Positions 1 to 9,678 of a DNA stretch of 64,000 nucleotides are shown here, in pieces (positions within the stretch are counted from its first letter, which is position 1; the number at the start of each line of letters is the position of its first letter). Source of the DNA: Tissierella pigra (lineage in GTDB: Bacteria > Bacillota > Clostridia > Tissierellales > Tissierellaceae); assembly GCF_009695605.1 (NCBI RefSeq), contig NZ_VUNQ01000009.1:34714-98713 (forward strand). Reading direction: 5' to 3'. Under the pieces are notes generated by a model, which worked only from the letters and a program-made list of their open reading frames with translations, was not told where the DNA came from and did no database searches. Position numbers and translations under genes: made by a program.

Positions 1-1
1 T

Positions 2-817
2 GAAAAAACACCAGAAAAAGTAGTAGCTGTATATCAAAACTCCATTGAAACATTGTTAGCATTAGGTCTTGAGGATAAAATAGTGGCGGCAGCAGGACTT
101 GACCATGATGTAAAAGATGAATATAAAGAAGCCTTTAGTAAAGTAAAATATTACGATAATGTTCCTACAAAAGAAGAAGTTATAGGACTTGAAGCAAATT
201 TTATATTAAGCTGGTATTCTTTTTTTGGGGAAAAGAGACTTGGAGATGTTGGATTTTGGCATGAAAGAAATATAAATACTTATATGGCACAAAATAGCGG
301 AGTTTCTAAACCAGATTCTATTGAAAATGAATATAATGATATATTAAATATGGGAAAAATCTTTAATGTAGAGGATAAAGCAAAGGCCATAGTTGATAAT
401 ATGAAGGCTGAAATCGAAAAAGCCAAAGAATTTGGAAAAGATAGAGAACCAGTAAAAACAGTTATTTTAGAAATAGGAAAAGAAAATACTTTTAGAATTT
501 ATGGAGAAGACAGTATTGGAGGAAATATTGCCACTTTAGTTGGAGCAGATTTAGTAGCAAAAGAAAATGGTAGAATTGGTGCAGAGGATCTAGTAAATCT
601 TAATCCTGAAGTTATATTTACTGTTTATTATGGAGATGCCATAGATAGAGATACGGCTTTACAATCTATAATGGAAAATCCAGCATTATCAAGTATATCA
701 GCTATACAAAATAATAGGGTACACTCTATTATGTTAAGTGAAGTTTTTGCAAGTGGTATAAGAACCTTAGATGGTATAATATCCATAAGCAAAGGCTTAT
801 ATCCAGAGCTTAACTAG
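2..817 (+). CDS. ABC transporter substrate-binding protein, 5' partial (iron complex/cobalamin type)
   Basis: Reading frame 2 is open from the first base, so the gene starts upstream of the window; 271 residues are visible and the signal/lipoprotein N-terminus is missing. The visible part opens with a TPEKVVAV strand and an IETLLALGL helix, typical of the Peripla_BP_2 (FepB/BtuF-like) fold that captures siderophores, heme or cobalamin outside the membrane. A FecCD permease follows after 8 bases and an ATPase after that, which gives a complete importer. The transported substrate cannot be read from the sequence. Confidence 0.88.
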   Translation, partial: EKTPEKVVAVYQNSIETLLALGLEDKIVAAAGLDHDVKDEYKEAFSKVKYYDNVPTKEEVIGLEANFILSWYSFFGEKRLGDVGFWHERNINTYMAQNSGVSKPDSIENEYNDILNMGKIFNVEDKAKAIVDNMKAEIEKAKEFGKDREPVKTVILEIGKENTFRIYGEDSIGGNIATLVGADLVAKENGRIGAEDLVNLNPEVIFTVYYGDAIDRDTALQSIMENPALSSISAIQNNRVHSIMLSEVFASGIRTLDGIISISKGLYPELN

Positions 818-825
818 GAGTCACT

Positions 826-1917
826 ATGAAAGAAAAACTTGTTAAAAAAAATAATAATCAAGGATTATTTAAGGGAACGTCTATTTATGTAGGCGTTACT
901 CTTCTTTTAATACTTACACTAATTTTTTCCATATTAACATCTGTAACTATGGGTTCTGTAGATATATCAGCTAAAGATATATATCAAATAATTTTCTATA
1001 AATTATTTGATATAGGAACTGAAGAAAGCTTACCAAGTAGTTCAGCTATTGATATTGTATGGTTTATTAGACTTCCTAGAATAATCCTTGCCACCTGTGT
1101 TGGAATGGGACTTTCCATATCAGGTCTAATCATGCAGGCAGTAGTAAAAAATCCATTGGCAGATCCGTATATATTGGGAGTATCTTCAGGAGCATATTTA
1201 GGGGCTACCATTGCCATTATGTTAGGAGTCGGGTCCTTCTTAGGCTCTAATTACGTTGGAATCTGTGCTTTTATAGGTGCCTTTATAATTTCAATTTTAG
1301 TAATGGTAATGTCAAATATAAACAGTAAAGCAAATTCTACAAAATTATTGTTATCAGGTATGGCACTTAGTTCCCTTTGTTCTGCCTTTTCAAGCTTTAT
1401 AATATATTATACTGATGATAAAGAAAGGCTTAGAAGTATTACTGACTGGATAATGGGTAGTTTAGCAGGAGCAAATTGGGATACTATAAAATTTATATTT
1501 CCAATAATTTTAATTGCTGTAGTATTTTTCATAACACAATATAGAACTTTAAATTTAATGTTACTTGGAGATGAAGTTTCTATTACTTTGGGAAAAGATC
1601 TCCATATATATCGTCAAATATATCTATTAGTAACTTCTTTAATAATAGGGCTCATAGTTTATTCATCTGGAATAATAGGATTTGTTGGATTAATAATTCC
1701 ACATATAGTAAGGATATTATTTGGAACAGACCATAAGAAAATAATATTTATAAATGCTTTATCTGGATCAATATTTCTAATATGGGCAGATGTGCTTTCC
1801 AGAATCATTATTCCTGGAAGTGAACTTCCCATAGGAATTTTAATATCTATGATAGGAACTCCAATTTTCATATATTTAATGATTAGTAAATCCTATGGAT
1901 TTGGAGGTGGCAGATAA
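826..1917 (+). CDS. FecCD-family ABC transporter permease
   Basis: 363-residue polytopic membrane protein of the FecCD/BtuC family, which forms the channel of iron-siderophore, heme or cobalamin importers. The family hallmark KNPLADPYILGVSSGA is visible near residues 104-119, preceded by RLPRI, and about ten hydrophobic segments run through the chain. Length is normal. It lies 8 bases after the binding-protein gene, and its stop codon shares one base with the ATPase start (taATG), so the three genes are almost certainly co-transcribed and translationally coupled. Substrate unknown. Confidence 0.93.
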   Translation: MKEKLVKKNNNQGLFKGTSIYVGVTLLLILTLIFSILTSVTMGSVDISAKDIYQIIFYKLFDIGTEESLPSSSAIDIVWFIRLPRIILATCVGMGLSISGLIMQAVVKNPLADPYILGVSSGAYLGATIAIMLGVGSFLGSNYVGICAFIGAFIISILVMVMSNINSKANSTKLLLSGMALSSLCSAFSSFIIYYTDDKERLRSITDWIMGSLAGANWDTIKFIFPIILIAVVFFITQYRTLNLMLLGDEVSITLGKDLHIYRQIYLLVTSLIIGLIVYSSGIIGFVGLIIPHIVRILFGTDHKKIIFINALSGSIFLIWADVLSRIIIPGSELPIGILISMIGTPIFIYLMISKSYGFGGGR

Positions 1918-2690
1918 TGGAAATGTCATCTAAAAATTTAGTGGTATATTTAGGTGGAAAGAAAATTTTAAATGATTTAAGTCTACATATTAAAAATAAG
2001 GAATTCGTAGGGATAATAGGTCCAAATGGAAGTGGCAAAAGTACTTTACTTAAAGCTTTATATAGAACTTTAAGGCCAAACTCAGGAACTATTTATATAG
2101 ATGATAAAAATATAGATGATATTTCATTAAAAGAAACAGCTAAAAAAATAGCAGTAGTAGCACAACATAATGATTCAGATTTTGACTTTTCTGTAATAGA
2201 TATGGTTCTAATAGGAAGAACTCCCCATAAAAAGTTTATGGAAAGGGATAATCCAAATGACTATAAAATAGCTTTAGAATCCTTGGAAAAAGTTGGAATG
2301 ACCAATTTTTCTGATAGAAGTTTTAATAGTCTATCGGGAGGAGAAAAACAAAGGGTTATTTTAGCAAGAGCATTAGCTCAAGAAACAAAATGTTTGATTT
2401 TAGATGAACCAACAAATCATTTAGATATAAAATACCAGCTTCAATTTATGTCTATTGCTAAAAGTTTAGAAATTACAGTAATATCTGCAATTCATGATTT
2501 AAATATAGCTGCTCTATATTGTGATAAGATTTATGCAATGAAATCAGGTGAAATAATAGACTATGGCACTCCAAAAGAAGTATTAACAAAAAAACTAATT
2601 AAAGTTTTATATGAAGTAGATTCAGAAGTCAATATAAATAAGGATACGAATACTATGAATATAGTTTTTAAACCTTTTGAAATTCAATAG
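1917..2690 (+). CDS. ABC transporter ATP-binding protein (FecE/BtuD type)
   Basis: 257-residue cytoplasmic ATPase that powers the upstream FecCD importer. Walker A GPNGSGKST is at residues 35-43, followed by the signature LSGGEKQR and Walker B LILDEPT with the D-loop NHLD, then the switch histidine in AIHDLN. The start ATG overlaps the permease stop by one base. The stop codon lies inside the left arm of the inverted repeat that ends the operon. All catalytic motifs are intact. Confidence 0.95.
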   Translation: MEMSSKNLVVYLGGKKILNDLSLHIKNKEFVGIIGPNGSGKSTLLKALYRTLRPNSGTIYIDDKNIDDISLKETAKKIAVVAQHNDSDFDFSVIDMVLIGRTPHKKFMERDNPNDYKIALESLEKVGMTNFSDRSFNSLSGGEKQRVILARALAQETKCLILDEPTNHLDIKYQLQFMSIAKSLEITVISAIHDLNIAALYCDKIYAMKSGEIIDYGTPKEVLTKKLIKVLYEVDSEVNINKDTNTMNIVFKPFEIQ

Positions 2691-2713
2691 TCTGGTGATT
2701 TTCACCAGACTAT
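2687..2713. terminator. Bidirectional terminator between ABC importer operon and Lon-like gene
   Basis: Perfect 12-bp inverted repeat (atagtctggtga / tcaccagactat) with a 3-base loop between two converging genes. The left arm includes the stop codon of the ATPase gene. No long T tract follows, so strength is uncertain. Confidence 0.65.
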
Positions 2714-2731
2714 TTCATATATCTACTTTAT

Positions 2732-5122
2732 CTATTCTTCCCCAAAATCTTGACTTAACATAGAATAGTATATTAACTTTTCCTGTACATAGTGATTTAT
2801 AGTATTTTCTTCGTATTCTCCATCTTCATTTAGCTGTCCTGCTTTTATACCTGTTAATATTTCTATTCCTTCATCAATAGTATTCACAGCATATATAGTA
2901 AACATTCCTGACTTTACAGCATTTATTACTTCATCATTTAGCATTAAATTTTCCACATTTATTCTTGGAATTATTACTCCTTTATCACCTTTCAATCCTT
3001 TTAATTTACACACATTATAAAATCCTTCTATTTTCTCATTTACTCCACCTATAGGCTGAATTATTCCCTTTTGATTTACAGAACCTGTTACTGCTATTCC
3101 TTGTTTTATGGGAACATCACCTAAGCTAGACAGTATAGCATATAGTTCTGTACTTGAAGCACTGTCTCCATCTATACCATCATAGGATTGTTCAAAGGTA
3201 ATACTTGCAGTCATGGATAATTGAATGTTTTTGGCATATTTTTCACCTAAATATCCACTCATAATTAATACGCCTTTATCATGTATATTTCCACTTTGTT
3301 CTGCCTCTTTTTCAATATTTATTATTCCATCTTTACCATAGTAAGTATTTGCTGTTATTTTAGTCGGTCTTCCAAAGGAATACTGACCTAAGTCAATTAC
3401 CGACAATCCATTGATTTCCCCTACCTTTTCTCCTTCTATGTCTATTAAAATAGTACCATTATTAATTAATTCTAAAACTCTTTCTTCATAAGAGTTGTTT
3501 CTATATTGTTTTTTTAGAATTGCTTTTTTTACATCTTCTTTACCTACTATTTTTTTAAATTCACTTCTAGCCCATCCATCTGCTTCATATATTATTTCTA
3601 CTAATTCATTAAATCCGGATGTTAATTTATTTTTTTCATCTGCGATTCTACTGCTTATATCTATAATAGCTCCTAGAGCATCCCTATGAAATGGAAGTAA
3701 GTTCTCTTTCTTACATTGATAAGCTACAAAAGAGCCTATTTTTATAATATTTTCATATGTTCTTTCCATTTCAGTATCAAAATCTGCTCTTATTCTAAAC
3801 AATTTCTTAAATTCTTCATCATAAGAATATAATATATGATATGTTAAATAATCTCCTACTATTATTACCTTTATATCTAAAGGTATTGGCTCTGGATTTA
3901 AAGTTTCTGAAGCTATATCCAATCCAAGTACATTTTCTATTTTTAACTTTTCTGTAGTTAAGGTTCTTTTTAATCCATCCCATGAAAATTTATTTTGTAA
4001 AATATCTTTCGCTTGGATTATTATATATCCACCATTTGCTTCGTGCATGGAACCTGATTTGATTCTAGTATGGTCTGTTTTTGCAACACCCATTTCATTT
4101 GCATATTCTATTTTACCAAATAAATTATAATAGTTTGGGTTCATCTCTCTAATTACAGGAGAGCCTTTAGTTTGACTATTATCTATAAATAAATTTATAA
4201 AATATCTTTTCAGAAAATCCTCCTTCTTATTTCCCTGAAAAAATATTTTTTCCATATAATCTTCTTCTTCATCAACTAAGAACATTTCATAATTCTTTAC
4301 TATATCCTCTTTAATTTCTAAAAGAAATTTAAATATATCAATATTCTCTCTATATCTTACTTGTATTGGTCCTATAAAAGTAGTCACTACTAATGTGACC
4401 TGTTCTTCTTTTAATTTTTTTATTTCATTTTTAAGTTTTGATTCAACAGCCTTTATTCCTTTAATATAATCATAAGATTTTTGAGTTAACTCTATGGATA
4501 TATTACCTAATACTTCTATTTCTTCATCTGTTAATTCATCAAGTTCTTCATCTGACATAGGTCTATTTCCAACTAAGGGTATACTGAGAAGTCCTTGGTC
4601 TGTTTGTTTAAATACAAAATTATATTTTTTAGCAAATTGATTTAATTCTTGAAGTATGGATTCGGCTAATTTTTTATTCTCATTGAATACTGCATTTTTA
4701 CTATCTTCATAAAGTTTTGAATTCAAAGCTTTTGGTATTTCAATATCTATATTTTTAATTGCAGATTCTATTTCTTGTTTAAAATTTATTCCTTCTCCTG
4801 GCTCTAAACTTATAGCTTTGGGACAATTAGCTTTTTTAAAATTATATACATAACACCAGTCTTTAGGTATTGGTTTTTCCTTTGCGAATTCCTTTGCAAT
4901 TAAATAAGAATAGGAGTTTCTTCCTGTACCTGTAAATCCTGATACATAAATATTATATCCTTTTCTTTTCATAGAAATCCCATATTTTATAGCTTCCATG
5001 GCTCTATCTTGCCCAATAAGATCTCTAGATTCTACGCATTCTTCTGTAGTTTCATATGGAAATATATTTGGATCACATTGGTTTCTCAATTTCTCAATTG
5101 GAACTATATATTTTTCTAACAT
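2732..5122 (-). CDS. Lon-family ATP-dependent protease (AAA_32/LonB-like domain, Lon_C)
   Basis: 796 residues. An atypical AAA region begins with the P-loop GFTGTGRNS (62-70), where arginine stands at the usual Walker A lysine. The C-terminal third is a Lon protease domain with the Ser-Lys dyad: Ser654 in DGDSASS and Lys697 in PIGGVNEKIEGF. The architecture matches the Lon-like proteases often annotated AAA family ATPase/Lon protease in Firmicutes, not classical LonA, because there is no LonA N-domain. Substrates are unknown. A strong site (GGAGGTGA) precedes the start. The gene is monocistronic, with terminators on both sides. Confidence 0.9.
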   Translation of the reverse strand: MLEKYIVPIEKLRNQCDPNIFPYETTEECVESRDLIGQDRAMEAIKYGISMKRKGYNIYVSGFTGTGRNSYSYLIAKEFAKEKPIPKDWCYVYNFKKANCPKAISLEPGEGINFKQEIESAIKNIDIEIPKALNSKLYEDSKNAVFNENKKLAESILQELNQFAKKYNFVFKQTDQGLLSIPLVGNRPMSDEELDELTDEEIEVLGNISIELTQKSYDYIKGIKAVESKLKNEIKKLKEEQVTLVVTTFIGPIQVRYRENIDIFKFLLEIKEDIVKNYEMFLVDEEEDYMEKIFFQGNKKEDFLKRYFINLFIDNSQTKGSPVIREMNPNYYNLFGKIEYANEMGVAKTDHTRIKSGSMHEANGGYIIIQAKDILQNKFSWDGLKRTLTTEKLKIENVLGLDIASETLNPEPIPLDIKVIIVGDYLTYHILYSYDEEFKKLFRIRADFDTEMERTYENIIKIGSFVAYQCKKENLLPFHRDALGAIIDISSRIADEKNKLTSGFNELVEIIYEADGWARSEFKKIVGKEDVKKAILKKQYRNNSYEERVLELINNGTILIDIEGEKVGEINGLSVIDLGQYSFGRPTKITANTYYGKDGIINIEKEAEQSGNIHDKGVLIMSGYLGEKYAKNIQLSMTASITFEQSYDGIDGDSASSTELYAILSSLGDVPIKQGIAVTGSVNQKGIIQPIGGVNEKIEGFYNVCKLKGLKGDKGVIIPRINVENLMLNDEVINAVKSGMFTIYAVNTIDEGIEILTGIKAGQLNEDGEYEENTINHYVQEKLIYYSMLSQDFGEE

Positions 5123-5220
5123 TATGATTCACCTCCGTAGATAACTATTCTAATTATACATTATTTCCTAATTTAATGTATTCTAATTTCTAAAATTGTT
5201 TACAAAAACTTTGCAATGAA

Positions 5221-5246
5221 AAAAGGATAGATTTCTCTATCCTTTT
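5221..5246 (-). terminator. Rho-independent terminator of the PrcB-like gene
   Basis: 10-bp perfect stem (aaaaggatag / ctatcctttt) with a 6-base loop. Read on the minus strand it is followed by a run of seven T, the expected layout for the gene ending at 5335. Confidence 0.8.
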
Positions 5247-5334
5247 TATTTTATAATATTAGACTTTATTTTCTATCTATACTATACCTAAAGTATAAAC
5301 TAATCCATAAGATTTATAATTTTAGTTATAGGTT

Positions 5335-5772
5335 TTATTCATTGTATTCTATATCTAAATGAACTTCTTCTGGCATATTTTTCAAATTAGTTTTGACTAC
5401 TATATATGGATAATCATATTCTTGCTCCACTATTTCATTAGGATCTGGATCAGTAAACTTTGCATAAACTACTATATCAAATACTTCTTTTGAATATTTT
5501 TCTTTCATTATTTGGTCTATCTCTACTAAATATCCTTTAGAATTCTTTTCTCCCCTAGTTACCACTACATAAATTTCATCTCTATATTTACAGGTTAAGG
5601 CTCTTTCCTCAATTAAATACTTTGGCAGCATTTCAGAAATCTTCTCTGGAATTTCCTCCTCTTTTACTACTTTAAACTTTATTTGTTCATCATTTCCTTT
5701 TATCATCTTAGGTATAAATAAAGCTCCAATAATCAAAATAATTGCCAAGGCTATAATATAATTTCTTTTCAC
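5335..5772 (-). CDS. Membrane-anchored PrcB_C-domain protein
   Basis: 145 residues: an N-terminal hydrophobic segment (about residues 5-22) acts as anchor or uncleaved signal, followed by an extracytoplasmic domain. The second half carries the pattern of the PrcB C-terminal domain: YVVVTRGEK, a GY pair in KGYLVEI, a P near DPDPNE and a final YPYIVVK strand. Related domains occur in treponemal PrcB, a protease-complex subunit, but in clostridia the role is unknown. The family call rests on this motif order only. Flanked by other single genes; own terminator downstream. Confidence 0.6.
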   Translation of the reverse strand: MKRNYIIALAIILIIGALFIPKMIKGNDEQIKFKVVKEEEIPEKISEMLPKYLIEERALTCKYRDEIYVVVTRGEKNSKGYLVEIDQIMKEKYSKEVFDIVVYAKFTDPDPNEIVEQEYDYPYIVVKTNLKNMPEEVHLDIEYNE

Positions 5773-5841
5773 TCCAATCCCTCCAAGTAATTAATCTTAT
5801 ATCATTAATATTCCTAAATGGACTGGATTATGTATAATTAT

Positions 5842-7002
5842 TTAATCATTTATATTAACTAAGGTTGTATTTCTCCTTAATTTAATATTAAATTTCGGTA
5901 TTCTACCTAGTAAAAGCCATCTGTTTTTCAATGTTGCAATTAACAGTACCAAGAGGAAGGTAAAAATTATTCCTAAAAATACTAATATTAATAAAGAACT
6001 AAGTCTGCTATATCCTAAGGCAGCAGGAAATTTACTAAATATCTTATATTTTATTTCCTCTAAAACTATAGGATGTGCAAAGTATATTCCTAAGGAATAA
6101 GTTCCAAAGGTTTTTATTATATTAAACTTTCCTACCATTCTCTTTGTAACCCACATTAATATTGGCATAGTAGCTAAGGTATAGATCATGGTTTCAGGTC
6201 TTATGGATCCAAAGTTATCATAATAATCCCTACCTCCATTTAGAAATATATTATAATATACTTGTCCTACATAAACACACATAACTCCAATATAAACAAT
6301 AAATAATAGTTTAATATTTCTTTCAATGTAATTTTCTATTTTTTCGTAGTTTAACCCTAAAATACCTCCAGCTATAAAATAGAAAAACCATCCAAATATG
6401 CTCTTCCAATAATAAAGATTAAAGTATCCTACTATTCCTGCTGTATTATAATTTTTAAAATATCTTCCATATATAAGTATCATGGCTTGAAGTATAAAAG
6501 TTATAAAAAATAATTTAATTGGATTTTCTTGCATTGGTTTAGTTAAATATCTTATTAATAGCGGTAATATTATATAGAACTGAAATATTAAAACTATAAA
6601 ATATAGATGTGGAAATGCTGTTCCAAATATTATTTCCTTAAATAATATTGGTATCTGATTAATACTAAAAGAAATACCTGAAATATAACATCTATAAAGA
6701 AAATATATTGATGACCATATTATATATGGTATCAGAATATATAAAACCTTTTTAGTATAAAACTTTTTTACATTAAATTCTTCTCTACTTCTATAGTTAT
6801 AAAATAATACTAACCCTGAAATCATCATAAATACGGGGGAACCAAATCTAAAAAATTGATTAAAAAATATTCCTAAATACATTGCCTTAGAATTAAATGT
6901 AGAATTTACAGCAAATACACCTGTTCCATGAATAATTAGTATACCCAGTGCAGCTATAGCCCTTATATAGTATAATTCTTCTATCTGCTTTCTCTTTACC
7001 AT
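5842..7002 (-). CDS. Acyltransferase 3 family membrane protein
   Basis: 386 residues with about ten transmembrane helices. The N-terminus YYIRAIAALGILIIHG matches the conserved first helix of the Acyl_transf_3 (OafA/NolL-like) family, including its histidine, and FFNQFFRFGSPVFMMISG matches the next block. Family members O-acetylate or O-succinylate cell-surface polysaccharides, peptidoglycan or lipids. The acceptor here cannot be told. It lies just downstream of the wall-polymer operon, separated by a hairpin, so a role in the same surface polymer is possible. Confidence 0.88.
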   Translation of the reverse strand: MVKRKQIEELYYIRAIAALGILIIHGTGVFAVNSTFNSKAMYLGIFFNQFFRFGSPVFMMISGLVLFYNYRSREEFNVKKFYTKKVLYILIPYIIWSSIYFLYRCYISGISFSINQIPILFKEIIFGTAFPHLYFIVLIFQFYIILPLLIRYLTKPMQENPIKLFFITFILQAMILIYGRYFKNYNTAGIVGYFNLYYWKSIFGWFFYFIAGGILGLNYEKIENYIERNIKLLFIVYIGVMCVYVGQVYYNIFLNGGRDYYDNFGSIRPETMIYTLATMPILMWVTKRMVGKFNIIKTFGTYSLGIYFAHPIVLEEIKYKIFSKFPAALGYSRLSSLLILVFLGIIFTFLLVLLIATLKNRWLLLGRIPKFNIKLRRNTTLVNIND

Positions 7003-7022
7003 TAATCTTCACCTCATATTTT

Positions 7023-7063
7023 ATAATATAAAGACCTCTAATAATTAGAGGCCTTTATATTAT
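7023..7063 (-). terminator. Hairpin at the end of the transketolase/cell-wall operon
   Basis: 18-base inverted repeat with one mismatch and a 5-base loop. On the minus strand the core stem GCCTCTA/TAGAGGT is followed by TTTATATTAT. It overlaps the last codons of the transketolase C-terminal gene and precedes the acyltransferase ribosome site. Confidence 0.6.
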
Positions 7064-7980
7064 ATCATCTTCTTTACATTTTGAACTATATTATCTACAC
7101 TAAGACCATATTTATCAAGTAATTCAAAACCGTCTCCTGATTCACCAAAGGTATCCATAGTACCAATTCTAACCATAGGAACTAACTGATTCTCAACTAC
7201 TACTTCTGCTACTGCACTACCTAATCCACCTATTATACTATGTTCTTCAACTGTTACTATAGCTTTAGTTTCTTTAGCAGCTTTTATTATAATATCTTTA
7301 TCTATAGGTTTTATGGTAGACATATTTATAACTCTCGCTTTAATCCCTTCTTCCAAAAGCTTTTCTGAAGCAGTTAAGGCTCTTTCTACCATGACTCCTG
7401 TAGCTATAATCGTTACATCTGTTCCTTCTTTTAGTTCTACACCTTTACCTATTTCAAATTTATAATTTTCATCAAATATTACTGGAGTCTTTGCTCTCCC
7501 AAGTCTTATATATACTGGTCCATAATGTTTAGCTGCCTCATATATACATTGTTTCGCTTCTATACCATCTGCTGGGCTTAAAACCACCATATTAGGTAAA
7601 GACCTCATTAAACTAATATCTTCTAATGCCTGATGAGTTGCCCCATCTTCTCCTACTGTTAACCCTGCATGGGTTGCAGCTATTTTTACATTTAAGTTTG
7701 GATAACATACGGAGTTCCTTATGATTTCAAAGGCACGTCCTGTTGCAAACATAGCAAAAGTACTTGCAAAAGGAATCTTTCCAGCTGTAGCAAGTCCTGC
7801 TGCTGTACCTATTAAATTTTGCTCTGCTATACCTACATTAAAAAATCTTTCAGGGAAAGACTTTGCAAATACGGATGTTTTTGTAGAACCAGAAAGATCT
7901 GCATCTAATACTACAATATCCTCATTTATTCCACCTAATTCTTTCAAAGCTTCTCCATAGGCATCTCTAGTTGCAATCAT
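7060..7980 (-). CDS. Transketolase, C-terminal subunit
   Basis: 306 residues covering the pyrimidine-binding (Pyr) and C-terminal domains of transketolase; the first half is encoded by the gene just upstream. Visible blocks include FNVGIAEQNLIGTAAGLA, ATHAGLTVGEDGATHQALED and the later VVTVEEHSIIGGLGSAV. With its partner it transfers two-carbon ketol units between pentose-phosphate sugars using thiamine diphosphate. Its ATG shares one base with the partner stop codon, so the halves are translationally coupled. Split transketolases are common in clostridia and archaea. Confidence 0.95.
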   Translation of the reverse strand: MIATRDAYGEALKELGGINEDIVVLDADLSGSTKTSVFAKSFPERFFNVGIAEQNLIGTAAGLATAGKIPFASTFAMFATGRAFEIIRNSVCYPNLNVKIAATHAGLTVGEDGATHQALEDISLMRSLPNMVVLSPADGIEAKQCIYEAAKHYGPVYIRLGRAKTPVIFDENYKFEIGKGVELKEGTDVTIIATGVMVERALTASEKLLEEGIKARVINMSTIKPIDKDIIIKAAKETKAIVTVEEHSIIGGLGSAVAEVVVENQLVPMVRIGTMDTFGESGDGFELLDKYGLSVDNIVQNVKKMI

Positions 7981-8789
7981 TATTTAGCACCTCCTAATTC
8001 TTCTAAGGCTTTTTGAGCTTCTTCTTTTGATGGAGCTTTTCCATGCCAACCTACTTGATTTTCCATAAATGATACTCCTTTTCCCTTAGAAGTTTTAGCT
8101 ATTATTATTGTTGGTTTATCTTTAGTTGCTTTTGCCTTCTCTATTGATTCAAGTATTTCATCTATAGAGTGACCATCTATGGTCAATACATTCCATCCAA
8201 ATGATTTAAACTTTTCATCTATTGGTTCAATATTCATTATATCTTTATTAGATCCATCTATTTGAAGTCCGTTATGGTCTAAAAACACTGTAATATTGTC
8301 TAGTTTATAGTGAGCTGAAAGCATTGCAGCCTCCCATATTAGACCCTCTTGACATTCTCCATCTCCTATTACTCCATATACTCTATAATCCTTATTATTC
8401 AGTTTACCTGCTAAAGCCATGCCATTTGCAGCAGCCAAACCTTGTCCTAAAGAACCTGTGGTCATATCAACCCCTGGTATTTCCTTCATATCAGGATGTC
8501 CCTGTAGTATAGAACCCATTTTTCTAAAGTTCTTCAGTTCTTCCTTAGGAAAAAATCCTCTTTCTGCTAAAGTACCATATAATACTGGTGTACCATGACC
8601 CTTTGAAAGTACAAATCTATCTCTATCCTCCCATTTTGGATTAGAAGTATCTATATTCATTTCCTTGAAGTATAATGCTGTTAATATTTCAACTGCTGAC
8701 AATGAACCTCCAGGGTGTCCTGATTGTGATTCTTCTAACATTTCAATAATATCAACTCTTATTTTTCGAGCTATTTCTTTTAATTCCAT
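7980..8789 (-). CDS. Transketolase, N-terminal (TPP-binding) subunit
   Basis: 269 residues forming the thiamine diphosphate-binding half of a split transketolase. It shows SGHPGGSLSAVEIL near the start, SKGHGTPVLYG, TGSLGQGL, and the TPP/metal motif GDGECQEG followed about 20 residues later by an Asn (DHNGLQ). The C-terminal half follows with one shared base. It lies 15 bases after yitT and probably belongs to the same long transcript. Start supported by an AGGAGG-type site. Confidence 0.95.
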   Translation of the reverse strand: MELKEIARKIRVDIIEMLEESQSGHPGGSLSAVEILTALYFKEMNIDTSNPKWEDRDRFVLSKGHGTPVLYGTLAERGFFPKEELKNFRKMGSILQGHPDMKEIPGVDMTTGSLGQGLAAANGMALAGKLNNKDYRVYGVIGDGECQEGLIWEAAMLSAHYKLDNITVFLDHNGLQIDGSNKDIMNIEPIDEKFKSFGWNVLTIDGHSIDEILESIEKAKATKDKPTIIIAKTSKGKGVSFMENQVGWHGKAPSKEEAQKALEELGGAK

Positions 8790-8804
8790 TTTCCTATCTA
8801 CCTC

Positions 8805-9665
8805 CTATTTTTTCTTTTCATCTGTAAATCCTTCACCTACTACTTCAGACATTTCAGATACCATAATAAATGCAAATGGATCTACTTCTTTTACTATTTC
8901 TTTTACCTTACTAAACTGAGATCTGCTAACTACACATAGCAAAACATCTTTATCCGCCTTTGTATACATACCTTTTCCTTTAAGAGCAGTAACCCCTCTA
9001 TCAATTTCTACCATAAGTCTTTGACTTACTTCTTCAGGCATATCTGTAACAATATAAAATCCCTTTAAATATCCAATTCCTTCTAAAATCATATCTATTA
9101 CTTTCATTATAACAAACATGGCTATAACTGAATATAGGGATATTTCAATATTTTTCTCAACGATACCTGCAAATATAACTACACAAAAATCAATCATAGT
9201 CATAAATGTGGCTACGCTTAAATTTGGAAATTTTTTATTTAAAATAGAACCTGCTAAGTCTGTTCCACCCGTAGTTCCTCCAAATTTAAAGACTATACCT
9301 AGTCCTATACCCATTAATACTCCCCCAAATATGGAGGACAGTAAGAAGTCATGAGTTAAAACTGTTGGTTTTAAAAATTTTAAAAATAAGGATAATAAAA
9401 ATGTTGCATATAATGTTTTTATAGCTGTATCTTTTCCTAATGTTTTTGCACCTAAGAGAAACAATGGAATGTTTATAGCCAAGTTTGTTAAATATATAGG
9501 GACTTTAGATACCTTCTCTAAAACTACAGCAAAACCTGTAACTCCCCCTGGAGCTATGGTATTTGGTGCAAGAAAATATAGTAAGGATACTGACATCAAA
9601 AATACCCCTATAGTTATTAAAATATAAGAAAATAAAGTTTTATACCATTTGTGGCCGTTGTTCAT
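8805..9665 (-). CDS. YitT family membrane protein (DUF2179)
   Basis: 286 residues: five or so transmembrane segments in the first 200 residues, with the conserved PGGVTGFAVVLEK and FGGTTGGTDLAGSILNKK loops of the YitT_membrane domain, then a soluble DUF2179 domain ending in EVDPFAFIMVSEMSEVVGEGF. The family is widespread in Firmicutes and its function is unknown. It sits between a wall-polymer glycosyltransferase and split transketolase, with 13-15 base spacers, so it is likely co-transcribed. Confidence 0.92.
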   Translation of the reverse strand: MNNGHKWYKTLFSYILITIGVFLMSVSLLYFLAPNTIAPGGVTGFAVVLEKVSKVPIYLTNLAINIPLFLLGAKTLGKDTAIKTLYATFLLSLFLKFLKPTVLTHDFLLSSIFGGVLMGIGLGIVFKFGGTTGGTDLAGSILNKKFPNLSVATFMTMIDFCVVIFAGIVEKNIEISLYSVIAMFVIMKVIDMILEGIGYLKGFYIVTDMPEEVSQRLMVEIDRGVTALKGKGMYTKADKDVLLCVVSRSQFSKVKEIVKEVDPFAFIMVSEMSEVVGEGFTDEKKK

Positions 9666-9678
9666 AAAATTCCCCTTC

